Shown: one piece after another, positions 41,527 to 50,215 of the stretch
How positions within the stretch are numbered: position 1 is the stretch's first letter
Layout: each line of letters opens with the position of its first letter
Source of the DNA: Actinomycetes bacterium
GTDB taxonomy: Bacteria; Actinomycetota; Acidimicrobiia; Acidimicrobiales; RAAP-2
Reading direction: 5' to 3'
DNA length: 64,000 bases
Assembly: GCA_021831035.1 (NCBI GenBank)
Contig: JAKBNL010000002.1
Location: 62,001 to 126,000 of the forward strand
Program-made: the position numbers and the translations under genes
Notes under the pieces: generated by a model
Databases searched by the model: none
Told to the model about the DNA's origin: nothing
What the model saw: the letters and a program-made list of their open reading frames with translations, nothing else

Positions 41527-42809
41527 CGTCCTCCGTTCACCAGTGCGCGTACCGCGCCGGCCACCTCGCCGAGCGGGACGCGCCGCTGGGCGCCCTCGTC
41601 GCTCGGTGCGCGCAAGTCCCTCAGGGTAACCGCGCCCGCGGCGGCCTCCGCCGGTCCGTAGAGGAGGGCGGCGCGCGCGCCCGAGCGATCGGCCGCCTTC
41701 ATCTGGGCGCGCACCGAGCGCGCGCCGTAGGCGCGGTCCACCGCGAGACCCGCCTCGCGCAGCGACGCGACGAGGCGCTGGATCACCGCGTCGCCGACGG
41801 TGTCGACCACGAACGCGTCGAGCCCGCGGTGGACCAGGGGCGCGGTCGCCCCCTCGCGCTCACGCACCATCAAGATCCGTTCCACGCCCGAGCCGAAGCC
41901 GATGCCGCTCACCGGCGGGCCGCCGAGCTCCTCGACGAGCCCGTCGTAGCGCCCGCCCCCGCCGATCGCGTTCTGGGCGCTCTCGAGGACGTCGGAGACG
42001 AACTCGAAGGTCGTGCGGGTGTAGTAGTCGAAGCCGCGCACCAGGCGCGGATTGACCTCGGCGACGATGCCCACGGCGTCGAGGCCCTCGCGCACCGCCG
42101 CGAAGTGGGCCCGGCACTCGGGGCAGAGGTGGTCGAGCAGCATGGGGCCCTCGGCGGTGACGAGCACGCAGGGCTCGCGTTTGCAGTCGAGCACGCGCAG
42201 CGGGTTCTGGCGCCAGCGCTCGCGGTGCTCGTCACAGAGCTCGGCCTCGTGGGCCGCCAGGTGGGCACCGAGGCGCTCGACGTAGGCGGGCCGGCAGGCG
42301 CGGTCCCCCATGGAGTTGACGAGCAGCCGGTAGCGGCGCAGACCCGCCGCTTGGAAGGTCGCGTGGGCGAGCGCGATCACCTCGACGTCCACCAGCGGGT
42401 CGTCGGTGCCGATGACCTCGACGCCGAGCTGGGTGTGCTGGCGGTAGCGACCGGCCTGGGGTCGCTCGTAGCGGAAGGCCGGGGTGACGTACCACGCCTT
42501 CCACGGCGTCGTCGGGTGGTGCTGGACGAAGGCGCGCACCACCGAGGCCGTTCCCTCCGGTCGCAGGGCGAGCGTGCGGTCCCCCCGGTCGGTGAAGACG
42601 TACATCTCGTTCCTAAAGACCTCGCTCACCTCTCCGAGCCCGCGCACGAACACCCCGACGTCCTCGAAGATAGGCGTTATGACCAGGGAGAATCCGTAAC
42701 GGTAGGCCAGTTCGGCGTACGTCGCGACGAGCCCCTCCCACTCGTAGGACTCGGGCGCGAGGACGTCGCGGGTCCCGGTGGGCGCCTGGAACGGCGGCGT
42801 CGGGGTCAT
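41523..42809 (-). CDS. hisS: Histidyl-tRNA synthetase
   Basis: The 428-residue class II enzyme has TGTRDVLAPES at the start, motif 2 (FRYERPQAGRYRQHTQLGVE), the histidine-specific RGFDYYTRTTFEF and GGGRYDGLVEELGG, motif 3 GFGSGVERIL, and a C-terminal anticodon domain. The frame is open 91 codons further upstream inside rel; the ATG at 42809 overlaps the rel TGA (ATGA) and gives the usual N-terminus. Confidence 0.95.
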   Translation of the reverse strand: MTPTPPFQAPTGTRDVLAPESYEWEGLVATYAELAYRYGFSLVITPIFEDVGVFVRGLGEVSEVFRNEMYVFTDRGDRTLALRPEGTASVVRAFVQHHPTTPWKAWYVTPAFRYERPQAGRYRQHTQLGVEVIGTDDPLVDVEVIALAHATFQAAGLRRYRLLVNSMGDRACRPAYVERLGAHLAAHEAELCDEHRERWRQNPLRVLDCKREPCVLVTAEGPMLLDHLCPECRAHFAAVREGLDAVGIVAEVNPRLVRGFDYYTRTTFEFVSDVLESAQNAIGGGGRYDGLVEELGGPPVSGIGFGSGVERILMVREREGATAPLVHRGLDAFVVDTVGDAVIQRLVASLREAGLAVDRAYGARSVRAQMKAADRSGARAALLYGPAEAAAGAVTLRDLRAPSDEGAQRRVPLGEVAGAVRALVNGGR

Positions 42810-45010
42810 GAGGACTTGTTCTGACCGGGCAGCTGGCGGAAGGCGTCGAAGACCCCGTCGACCGCCTTCAGGGCGGCCAGGAGGCTCGAGAGGTGGGCCG
42901 GGTCGGCGAGCTCGACGTCGAAGACCATGCGCACGATCCGCGCCCCCGAGGTCGTGGTGCTCGAGGCGATGATGTTGAGGTGGTACTCGGCGACCACCTT
43001 GGAGACGTCGAGCAACAGTCGCGAGCGGTCGAAGGCGAGGACCTCGAGCACCACGCGGTACTGGCCGCTCGTGCCGTCCCACTCGACGTCGATCACCCGC
43101 TCGCCCAGGCGCTGGGCCAGCGCGACCGCGTTGGAGCAGTCGTCACGGTGCACCGAGACACCCCGGCCCTGGGTGATGAAGCCCATGATCGAGTCTCCCG
43201 GCACCGGCGAGCAGCACCGCGCCAGGTGGATCATCACGTCGTCGAGGCCCTCCACGTAGACTCCGACGCCCCGGTTCGAGCGGTTGGTCCGGGGGGCCTT
43301 GGTGACCGTCGTCGGCAACTGCTCGACCTCGCCCCCGCGCAGCTCGCGCTCGAGGCGCTGGACGACGGCGTGGGCCGACGGGTGACCGGCGGCGATCGCG
43401 ACGTAGAGGGCGTCGACGCTCTCGAGGTTGAACGACGCGACGACCGTCGACAGCGCCCCCGAGGCCAGCGTGGTGGCGATCGGGAGGCCCTCGCGCCGCA
43501 GGGCGCGCACGAACTCCTCGCGACCCGCCTCCAGGGCGTCCTCGCGCCGTTCGCGCTGGAACCACTGGCGGATCTTGGAGCGGGCGCGCGTGGACCGGAC
43601 GATGTTCAGCCAGTCCCGACTCGGTCCGGCGTCGTCGTTGCGCGCGGTGACGATCTCGACCACGTCGGCCGAGCGCAGCACCGTGGTGAGCGGGACCAGC
43701 CGTCCGTTGACCTTGGCCCCCACGCAGTGGTGGCCGACCTCGGTGTGCACGGCGTAGGCGAAGTCGATGGGTGTCGACCCTTCGACCAGGGAGATCACCC
43801 GCCCCTTGGGGGTGAAGACGTAGACCTCGTCGTGGCCGAGGTCGAGCTTGAGCGCCTCGAGGAAGGCGATGGGGTCCTTCTCCTCCTCCTCGACGTCGGC
43901 CAGGCGCTGCATCCAGGCGACCTCCTTGGCCGAGGCCCCCTCCTTGTACATCCAGTGGGCGGCCACCCCGAACTCGGCGCGTCGGTGCATCTCGTGGGTG
44001 CGGATCTGCACCTCGACCGACTTGCCCCGCGGGCCGATCACCGTGGTGTGCAGGGACTGGTAGAGGTTGAACTTGGGCGAGTTGATGTAGTCCTTGAAAC
44101 GACCCTGCACCGGGGACCACAGGGCGTGGACCGCCCCGAGCGCCGCCCAGCACTCGCGCTCCTCGTCGACCACGATCCTCAGACCCACCAGGTCGAAGAT
44201 CTCGTCGAACTCCTTGCCGCCCACGACCATCTTCTCGTAGATGCTCCAGAGGTGCTTCGGTCGACCCCGCACCTCGGCGTCGAGGTGGAACTCGGTGAGC
44301 TTCGCGCTCAGGGTCGCCATCACCTCGGCCAGGTAGGCCTCGCGCTCGGGCTGGCGGGCCGCCACCATCTGCTCGATCTCGGCGTAGCGCTTGGGGTGCA
44401 GCGTCGCGAAACTGAGGTCCTCAAGCTGCCACTTGACCTGCTCGACGCCCAGTCGGTGCGCGAGCGGCGCGTACACGTCGAGGGTCTCTTGGGCGATGGC
44501 GCGCTGGCGGTGCATGGGCATGACCGAGATGGTGCGCATGTTGTGGAGCCGGTCGGCCAGCTTGATCAGCAGGACCCGCCAGTCCTGGGCCATGGCGATG
44601 AACATCTTGCGGATCGTGGCGGCCTGCTGGGCCTCTTTGGAGTCGAACTCGAGCCGGTCGAGCTTCGTGACCCCGTCGACGACCGCGGCGACCTGGGCCC
44701 CGAACTCCTGGGCCAGCCACTCGGTCGTCACCCCGGTGTCCTCCACGGCGTCGTGCAGCAGGGCCGCGGCCAGGGTCACCTCGTCGAGCCCCAGGTCGGC
44801 CGTGATGCCGGCCACCGCGATCGGGTGGGTCACGTAGGGCTCGCCGGTGCGACGCAGCTGGCCCTCGTGGGCGTTGATCGCGGCCAGGCCGGCGCGACGG
44901 ATCAGCTCGACGTCGCCGCCCTCGTGGTGCTCGAGGAACCGCGCGATCAGGCGCTCGAGGGAGCCCGCGAGGACCGGGTCGACGCTCGGGCGTGACGTCA
45001 GGCTCACCAT
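42806..45010 (-). CDS. rel: Bifunctional (p)ppGpp synthetase/hydrolase
   Basis: The 734-residue stringent-response enzyme has the HD hydrolase domain (YVTHPIAVAGI and ALLHDAVEDTG), the synthetase domain (FKDYINSPKFNLYQSLHTTV), TGS (VYVFTPKGRVISLVEGSTP), a zinc/helical region and a C-terminal ACT domain. Both catalytic halves look intact, so it should make and degrade (p)ppGpp. The ATG is 6 nt after TAGGCT. It is upstream of hisS and aspS with coupled starts, linking the alarmone enzyme to two synthetases. Confidence 0.96.
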   Translation of the reverse strand: MVSLTSRPSVDPVLAGSLERLIARFLEHHEGGDVELIRRAGLAAINAHEGQLRRTGEPYVTHPIAVAGITADLGLDEVTLAAALLHDAVEDTGVTTEWLAQEFGAQVAAVVDGVTKLDRLEFDSKEAQQAATIRKMFIAMAQDWRVLLIKLADRLHNMRTISVMPMHRQRAIAQETLDVYAPLAHRLGVEQVKWQLEDLSFATLHPKRYAEIEQMVAARQPEREAYLAEVMATLSAKLTEFHLDAEVRGRPKHLWSIYEKMVVGGKEFDEIFDLVGLRIVVDEERECWAALGAVHALWSPVQGRFKDYINSPKFNLYQSLHTTVIGPRGKSVEVQIRTHEMHRRAEFGVAAHWMYKEGASAKEVAWMQRLADVEEEEKDPIAFLEALKLDLGHDEVYVFTPKGRVISLVEGSTPIDFAYAVHTEVGHHCVGAKVNGRLVPLTTVLRSADVVEIVTARNDDAGPSRDWLNIVRSTRARSKIRQWFQRERREDALEAGREEFVRALRREGLPIATTLASGALSTVVASFNLESVDALYVAIAAGHPSAHAVVQRLERELRGGEVEQLPTTVTKAPRTNRSNRGVGVYVEGLDDVMIHLARCCSPVPGDSIMGFITQGRGVSVHRDDCSNAVALAQRLGERVIDVEWDGTSGQYRVVLEVLAFDRSRLLLDVSKVVAEYHLNIIASSTTTSGARIVRMVFDVELADPAHLSSLLAALKAVDGVFDAFRQLPGQNKSS

Positions 45011-45016
45011 GGCGTC

Positions 45017-45022
45017 AGCCTA
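45017..45022 (-). promoter_or_regulatory. -10 box of rel (leaderless promoter)
   Basis: TAGGCT on the minus strand ends 6 nt before the rel ATG, in the 20-bp gap after secF. Confidence 0.6.
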
Positions 45023-45030
45023 CCGGCGCC

Positions 45031-46170
45031 CTAGCGGCGCTTGGGCTTTCGCGCGCGCGGCTGGATCGCCGTGCCGGCGCCGGTGCGCACGGGCGTCGAC
45101 GCGACCCCGGCGACCGCGGCCGCGGTCGTCGAGGCCGAGAGCCGCGCCGCGCTGGTCGCCGAGAGCACCACGTGGCCGCCGCGCGCGGTGACCCGCTGGG
45201 CCAGCTCACGGTAGCGCTGCTCACGCTCTTTCATCACCGCGAGCAGCGGGCTCGCGATGAAGATCGACGAGTAGGCCCCGCTCATCAGCCCCACGAAGAG
45301 CGCCAGGCCGTAGTCCTGCAGGGTCGTGGCGCCCAGGATGTAGGCCCCCACGACGAGCACCGAGAGCACCGGCATGATGGCGACCAGCGAGGTGTTGATC
45401 GACCGGGCCAGCGTCTGGTTCATCGACAGGTTGACCATGTCCGAGTACGTGAGGTCCCCCGACTTCAAGATGCCGTTGGTGTTGTCGCGCACCCGGTCGA
45501 AGACCACGACGGTGTCGTAGAGCGAGTAGCCCAGGATCGTCAAGATGGCGATCACGGTGTCCGGGGTGATCTGGAAGCCGAAGATCGAGTAGACCCCGAC
45601 GGTCACGAGCAGGTCGTGGAGCATGGCCAAGAAGGCCGCCACGGCCATCTTCGGCTCGAAGCGCAGGCTGATGTAGACCACGACCGCGACGAAGAAGATG
45701 ATGAGGGCCTCCAGGGCCCGGTTGGTTATCTGACCACCCCAGGTCGGACCGACGGTGGCGGTGGAGACCTGGTTGAAGGTCGTGCCGGCCAGGGTCGCCA
45801 TCGCGTGGGCCACCTTGTTGGTGAGGTCCGTCTGGGCGCTCGCGGACAGGCTGTTGATGTCGGCGGTGACCTGGTAGGTGGACGAGCCCAGCTTCTCCAC
45901 CGTCGGGTTGGTGAGCCCGGCCGCCGCGACGGTGCTCTGCATCTTCGCGACGGTGGTGTGGGGAGCGAGCACCTCCCAGGAGCTCCCGCCCTTGAAGTCG
46001 ATGCCGAGGTTGAACCCGCGCACGCCGAGCGAGACGAGCCCGGCCACGATGATCACCAGCGAGACGCTGAACCAGACCCGACGCCGGCCCACGAAATCGA
46101 CCGTCGTGAGCCCGTGGTAGAGGCGGCCGAATCGGCCGTAGGCGGGCGTCGACGCCGCCGCCTCACTCAC
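45031..46170 (-). CDS. secF: Protein translocase subunit SecF
   Basis: SecF works with SecD to pull preproteins across the membrane with the proton gradient. The 379-residue protein has six membrane segments, the opening GIDFKGGSSWEV after the first, and VIAILTILGYSLYDTVVVFDRVRDN in the fourth, which holds the conserved aspartate. The C-terminal ~60 residues are basic and alanine-rich. The start overlaps secD by 8 bp. Confidence 0.95.
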   Translation of the reverse strand: MSEAAASTPAYGRFGRLYHGLTTVDFVGRRRVWFSVSLVIIVAGLVSLGVRGFNLGIDFKGGSSWEVLAPHTTVAKMQSTVAAAGLTNPTVEKLGSSTYQVTADINSLSASAQTDLTNKVAHAMATLAGTTFNQVSTATVGPTWGGQITNRALEALIIFFVAVVVYISLRFEPKMAVAAFLAMLHDLLVTVGVYSIFGFQITPDTVIAILTILGYSLYDTVVVFDRVRDNTNGILKSGDLTYSDMVNLSMNQTLARSINTSLVAIMPVLSVLVVGAYILGATTLQDYGLALFVGLMSGAYSSIFIASPLLAVMKEREQRYRELAQRVTARGGHVVLSATSAARLSASTTAAAVAGVASTPVRTGAGTAIQPRARKPKRR

Positions 46171-47662
46171 CGGTGGCCTCCGCCTGCAGGCCCGCGGCGA
46201 GCGACAGGGCCGAACCGGTGTTCTGGCTGCGCCGGCCGAGCAGGATGACGAGCGGACGCGTGAAGTACCACGTGATCACGACGTCCATCACGGTCGACAG
46301 GCCGAGGAAGAAGGCGAAGCCCTTCACCGTGCCCACGGCGATGATGTAGAGCAGTACCGCGGCGAGCAGGCTCACCGTGTCCGCCGCCAGCACCGTGCGC
46401 CAGGCCGACTTGAAGCCCCGGTCCACCGAGGTCCGCACCGAGCGCCCGGCCCGGGTCTCGTCTTTGAGCCGTTCGAAGTAGACGATGTAACTGTCCACGG
46501 TGATGCCGATCGACACGATCAGCCCGGTCACCCCGGCCAGGTCGAAACTGGGGGCCAGCGACGTGTGGCCGAGCGCCGAGATGATCGCCCACAACAGGGC
46601 GGCCGTCACCGCGAGGCCGAGCACGATCACGAGGCCCAGGGCCCGGTAGTAGAGGATCGTGTAGAGCAGGACGAGAATCAACCCGGCGATGCCGGCCCCG
46701 AGCCCCGCGACCAGGGCCGAGTGACCAAGGGTCGGTGACACGGTCGTGGTCGTGAGCGGCGTCAGGCGCACGGGTAGGGCGCCGTAGTTCATGGCGATCG
46801 CCAGGTTCTTCGCCGAGGACTGGGTGAACGACCCGGAGATCTGGCCCTGGCCCTGGAAGCTCGTGAAGCTCGACTGGTTGGGCTGGATGATCGGCGCCGA
46901 CTGGACGACGCCGTCGAGCTCGATCGCCACGAGCTGGTGGAAGTTACGTTGGGCCACCTGGTCCCAGGCCGGGCTGCCGGACTTGGTGAGCGAGTAGTTC
47001 ACGACCCACTGGCCCGACTGGTTTTGCTGGGCCACCGCGTTGTGCACGGCGGTGCCCGTGAGCTGGGCCGGGCCCAGCACGTAGCGCACGCCCGGCTGGC
47101 CGAGGGCGGGCAGGAGGACCTCGTGCTTGGGGTTGTCCTGGTTCGAGGGCGTCGACTTGATGCCGGCGAAGGCGGGGTCCGGGGGGATCTGGTTGGTGAA
47201 GCCCGTCGAGGTGTTGACGTTCAGGTTCGCCGCGGTCATGAGGTACTGCGAGCCGCACGCCGGCAGGGTCGTCACCGCCACGACCTTCTTCGCGGTCGTC
47301 GTCTCGCAGAGGACGGGCCGAAAGAGCAGCTGGGCGGTCTGGCCGACCGAGGCCAGCACGGCGCGCGCGTCGGTCACCCCCGGCACCGAGACGACGACGT
47401 CCTTGTTCTGGAGGTTCACGGTCGCACCCGACACCCCCAGGCCGTTCACACGGTTGGTGATGATCGTCACCACCTCGTTCATGTCGGCGGTGGTGGCGTG
47501 GCCGGTCGGCTTGTAGACGACCGAGAGCCCGCCGGCGAGGTCGAGGCCGAGCTTGGGACCCCAGCCCAGGGCCAGGGTGGTGGCCAGGGCGCCGAAGGCG
47601 ATGGCGATGGTGAGGACCAGGCTGACGACGAGGTTTCGCCGCGAGCCGACCGCCGGCGCCAT
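46163..47662 (-). CDS. secD: Protein translocase subunit SecD
   Basis: The 499-residue SecD has one N-terminal helix, the large extracytoplasmic P1 domain (from DLAGGLSVVYKP to about residue 310) and five C-terminal helices with GLIVSIGITVDSYIVYFERL, including the conserved aspartate. A loop in P1 rich in threonine and asparagine is typical of actinobacterial forms. The ATG overlaps the yajC stop (TAATG). Confidence 0.95.
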   Translation of the reverse strand: MAPAVGSRRNLVVSLVLTIAIAFGALATTLALGWGPKLGLDLAGGLSVVYKPTGHATTADMNEVVTIITNRVNGLGVSGATVNLQNKDVVVSVPGVTDARAVLASVGQTAQLLFRPVLCETTTAKKVVAVTTLPACGSQYLMTAANLNVNTSTGFTNQIPPDPAFAGIKSTPSNQDNPKHEVLLPALGQPGVRYVLGPAQLTGTAVHNAVAQQNQSGQWVVNYSLTKSGSPAWDQVAQRNFHQLVAIELDGVVQSAPIIQPNQSSFTSFQGQGQISGSFTQSSAKNLAIAMNYGALPVRLTPLTTTTVSPTLGHSALVAGLGAGIAGLILVLLYTILYYRALGLVIVLGLAVTAALLWAIISALGHTSLAPSFDLAGVTGLIVSIGITVDSYIVYFERLKDETRAGRSVRTSVDRGFKSAWRTVLAADTVSLLAAVLLYIIAVGTVKGFAFFLGLSTVMDVVITWYFTRPLVILLGRRSQNTGSALSLAAGLQAEATGE

Positions 47663-48036
47663 TACTCAGCGTCGCCTTCGGCCGGTCTCTCCTGCTCGTG
47701 GTCCGCGTGGACCTCGAGGGCCTCGGTGTCGACCGCCGGTGCGGGGTCGTAGCGCCGGGCGATGGCCGAGGGGATGAAGTCGAGCTCGACGCCGCTCGCC
47801 GAGCGCAGGGTCACGAACTCGTCGGTGCGCGCCACGACCGTGCCGACGATGCCCCCGACGGTCTGGGCCCGGTCGCCGACCTCCACCTTGCGGGCCTCGA
47901 GACGCTGGGCCTTGGCCTTCTGCGAGCGCGGCCGGATGAAGAAGAAGTACAGCGCGCCGAACAAAACGACGTAGATGAGGATGATCGCGGGCGAGCCGTG
48001 CGAGCTGGAGCTCGTCGTGGTGGCAGCGAACAACAT
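47662..48036 (-). CDS. yajC: Preprotein translocase subunit YajC
   Basis: The 124-residue protein has one membrane segment (about residues 17-36, IILIYVVLFGALYFFFIRPR), then the YajC domain (GDRAQTVGGIVGTVV) and an acidic tail ending HEQERPAEGDAE. It is an accessory of SecDF. GAGGGG lies 6 nt before the ATG, and a TAGAGT box lies further upstream, so this unit has a conventional leader. Confidence 0.92.
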   Translation of the reverse strand: MLFAATTTSSSSHGSPAIILIYVVLFGALYFFFIRPRSQKAKAQRLEARKVEVGDRAQTVGGIVGTVVARTDEFVTLRSASGVELDFIPSAIARRYDPAPAVDTEALEVHADHEQERPAEGDAE

Positions 48037-48065
48037 GGGTGACCCCTCTATAGACAGACCCTGAG

Positions 48066-48071
48066 ACTCTA
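48066..48071 (-). promoter_or_regulatory. Putative -10 box of yajC-secD-secF
   Basis: TAGAGT on the minus strand in the 54-bp gap after ruvB, with a GAGGGG ribosome-binding site between it and the yajC ATG. Confidence 0.45.
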
Positions 48072-48090
48072 GCGGGTGGGGGCCCGCGCC

Positions 48091-49125
48091 CTAGAACAGT
48101 CCGCCCCGCGGCGGGGTCAGCCCCAGGTGGCGGTAGGCGCGTTCGGTGGCGACCCGGCCCCGGGGGGTGCGCGCGAGCAACCCGCAGCGCAGCAGGTAGG
48201 GCTCGTAGGCCTCCTCGAGGGTCACCGGCTCCTCCCCGGTGGCGTGGGCCAGCGTCGTGAGCCCGACGGGCTGGGCGGCGAACTGGTCGCACAGCAAGGC
48301 GAGTATCCGGCGGTCGAGCTTGTCGAGGCCGAGCTCGTCCACCCCGAACAGGTCGAGGGCCTCGGCGGCGACCGCACCGTCGACGACCCCGTGGCCCTTC
48401 ACCGAAGCGAAGTCGCGCACCCGGCGCAAGAGCCGGTTGGCCACCCGCGGGGTCCCCCGGCTCCGCCCGGCGATCGCCGTGGCCGCCTCGGCGCTCACCT
48501 CGACGTCCAGGAGTCGCGCGGACCGCTCCACGATCCGGCGCAGGTCGTCCACCTCGTAGAGGTCGAGCTGACCGATGAAGCCGAAGCGGTCGCGCAGGGG
48601 ACCGGCGACGAGCCCGGTGCGCGTCGTCGCCCCGACCAGGGTGAAGCGCGGCAGGTCGAGCCGGATCGAGCGGGCCGAGGGTCCCCGACCGATCAGCACG
48701 TCGAGGCGTTGATCCTCCATCGCCGGGTAGAGGACCTCCTCGACGCTGCGACTGAGGCGGTGGATCTCGTCGATGAAGAGCACGTCCCCGTCCGCGAGAT
48801 CGGTGAGGATCGCCGCCAGGTCGCCCGGACGCGACAGGACCGGGCCCGAGGTCACGCGCAGGCTCGTGCCCATCTCGCGCGCGACGATCTGGGCGAGGGA
48901 CGTCTTGCCGAGCCCCGGGGGACCCACGAACAGGAGGTGGTCGGCGCACTGGCCCCGCGCGCGCGCGGAGCCGAGGACCACCTCGAGGTGGCCCACCAGG
49001 TCGCCCTGGCCCACGAACTCGGCCAGGGTCGGCGGACGCAGCGACGCCTCCACGCGCCGCTCGCTCTCGCCCGCGTGGGGCGCCACGGGCCGTCGCAGCT
49101 CGTCGAGGTCGAGGTCGCGCGTCAC
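48091..49125 (-). CDS. ruvB: Holliday junction helicase RuvB
   Basis: The 344-residue AAA+ motor has Walker A GPPGLGKTSLA, Walker B LFIDEIHRLSRSVEE, sensor 1 LVGATTRTGLV and a C-terminal winged helix (EAYEPYLLRCGLLARTPRGR). With RuvA it drives branch migration. It overlaps ruvA by 4 bp and is the last gene of ruvC-ruvA-ruvB. Confidence 0.96.
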   Translation of the reverse strand: MTRDLDLDELRRPVAPHAGESERRVEASLRPPTLAEFVGQGDLVGHLEVVLGSARARGQCADHLLFVGPPGLGKTSLAQIVAREMGTSLRVTSGPVLSRPGDLAAILTDLADGDVLFIDEIHRLSRSVEEVLYPAMEDQRLDVLIGRGPSARSIRLDLPRFTLVGATTRTGLVAGPLRDRFGFIGQLDLYEVDDLRRIVERSARLLDVEVSAEAATAIAGRSRGTPRVANRLLRRVRDFASVKGHGVVDGAVAAEALDLFGVDELGLDKLDRRILALLCDQFAAQPVGLTTLAHATGEEPVTLEEAYEPYLLRCGLLARTPRGRVATERAYRHLGLTPPRGGLF

Positions 49126-49676
49126 GAGCGGCGCACCAGACGCAGGGCGAGGCGCAGCGCCTCGCCCTCGTCCTCGGGCAGGTCCGCGCCCTCCAGGGCG
49201 TCGCGGATCTCGCTCACGCTGTAGCCCAGCGCGCGCAGCGCGTCGTCGACGGCGGCCAGGGCCGGGGCGAGGGCCTCCTCGTGGGGCAGCCGGCCCTTGA
49301 GCTCGAGCACGATCCGTCCCGCGGTCTTCGGCCCGACCCCGGGAATGAGGGCCACGGTCCTCACGTCCTCGGCCTCGATGGCGCGCGCGAGGGTCTCGAC
49401 GCTCATCGTGCGCAACGCCCCCAGCGCCGTCGCCGGGCCCACGCCGGGCGCGGCGAGGAGTAGCTCGAACAGGTCACGCTCGGCCGTGGTGGCGAATCCG
49501 TAGAGGACGATCGCGTCCTCGCGCACCGCGGTGTGCACGAAGAGTTCGACCTCCTCGCCCACCGACGGCGCGGCCGCCGCGGCCACCTGGACGCGGTAGC
49601 CGACGTCGTGGACGTCGACGACCGTGGCCCCGTCGCCGCCGTGGCCGACGACCCGCCCGCGCAACCAGCCGATCAC
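49122..49676 (-). CDS. ruvA: Holliday junction protein RuvA
   Basis: The 184-residue protein starts MIGWLRGRVV with the OB-fold, has two helix-hairpin-helix motifs (APGVGPATALGAL and IPGVGPKTAGRIV) and a C-terminal domain that binds RuvB (VDDALRALGYSVSEIRDAL). The same frame is open far upstream, antisense-like through ruvC and yebC, but the GTG at 49676 overlaps the ruvC TGA (GTGA) and gives the conserved N-terminus. Confidence 0.95.
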   Translation of the reverse strand: MIGWLRGRVVGHGGDGATVVDVHDVGYRVQVAAAAAPSVGEEVELFVHTAVREDAIVLYGFATTAERDLFELLLAAPGVGPATALGALRTMSVETLARAIEAEDVRTVALIPGVGPKTAGRIVLELKGRLPHEEALAPALAAVDDALRALGYSVSEIRDALEGADLPEDEGEALRLALRLVRRS

Positions 49677-50176
49677 GTCGCGGGCGCCTCGAGGCGCGCC
49701 TCGGTGCGCGCCACGGCGAGGTAGGTGAGGGCGAGCGCCAGCGCGTCGGCGACGTCGGGCGGGCGGGGCACCTCGCTCAGCCCGAGCAGTCGGGCGACCA
49801 TCGCCTGGACCTGGGCCTTGTCGGCCGCGCCGTAGCCGGTGACCGCGAGCTTCACCTCCTGGGCGGTGAACTGGCGCACGCGGGCCCCGCCGGCGAGGGC
49901 GATGGCGACCCCGCTCGCCTGGGCCACCGGGATGGCGGTGCGGGCGTTGCGCTGGTAGAAGACCCGCTCGACCACCACCACCTCGGGGCTCACCTCCCGG
50001 TAGAGCCGGGTGAGGTCTCGACCCAGCTGGGCGAGGCGCCCCTCGACCGGGTCGTGGGGGTCGGTCTCGATCAGCCCCGCGCGCACCGCGACCGCGGGGT
50101 GGTCCCCCTGGAGGGACCCCTCCACCAGGCCGAAGCCGCAGCGGGTCAGCCCGGGGTCGATACCGAGGACGAACAC
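49673..50176 (-). CDS. ruvC: Holliday junction resolvase RuvC
   Basis: The 167-residue resolvase has the four acidic active-site residues D7 (GIDPGLTRCG), E70 (VVVERVF), D141 and D144 (DVADALALAL). It cuts Holliday junctions bound by RuvAB. The GTG lies 7 nt after TACAGT, so the transcript is probably leaderless, and a 14-bp LexA-box palindrome covers the start region. The ruvCAB operon is therefore likely induced by DNA damage. Confidence 0.95.
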   Translation of the reverse strand: MFVLGIDPGLTRCGFGLVEGSLQGDHPAVAVRAGLIETDPHDPVEGRLAQLGRDLTRLYREVSPEVVVVERVFYQRNARTAIPVAQASGVAIALAGGARVRQFTAQEVKLAVTGYGAADKAQVQAMVARLLGLSEVPRPPDVADALALALTYLAVARTEARLEAPAT

Positions 50177-50183
50177 GTGTTCG
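50170..50183 (-). promoter_or_regulatory. LexA (SOS) box at ruvC
   Basis: CGAACACGTGTTCG is a perfect 14-bp palindrome that matches the GAAC-N4-GTTC core of the actinobacterial SOS box. It lies directly between the -10 box and the first codons of ruvC, where bound LexA would block transcription. ruvC is an established SOS gene in mycobacteria. Confidence 0.75.
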
Positions 50184-50189
50184 ACTGTA
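50184..50189 (-). promoter_or_regulatory. -10 box of ruvC
   Basis: TACAGT on the minus strand ends 7 nt before the ruvC GTG and abuts the SOS box. Confidence 0.55.
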
Positions 50190-50215
50190 CCCCGCGGGCC
50201 GCGTCCGGTCGGGGA

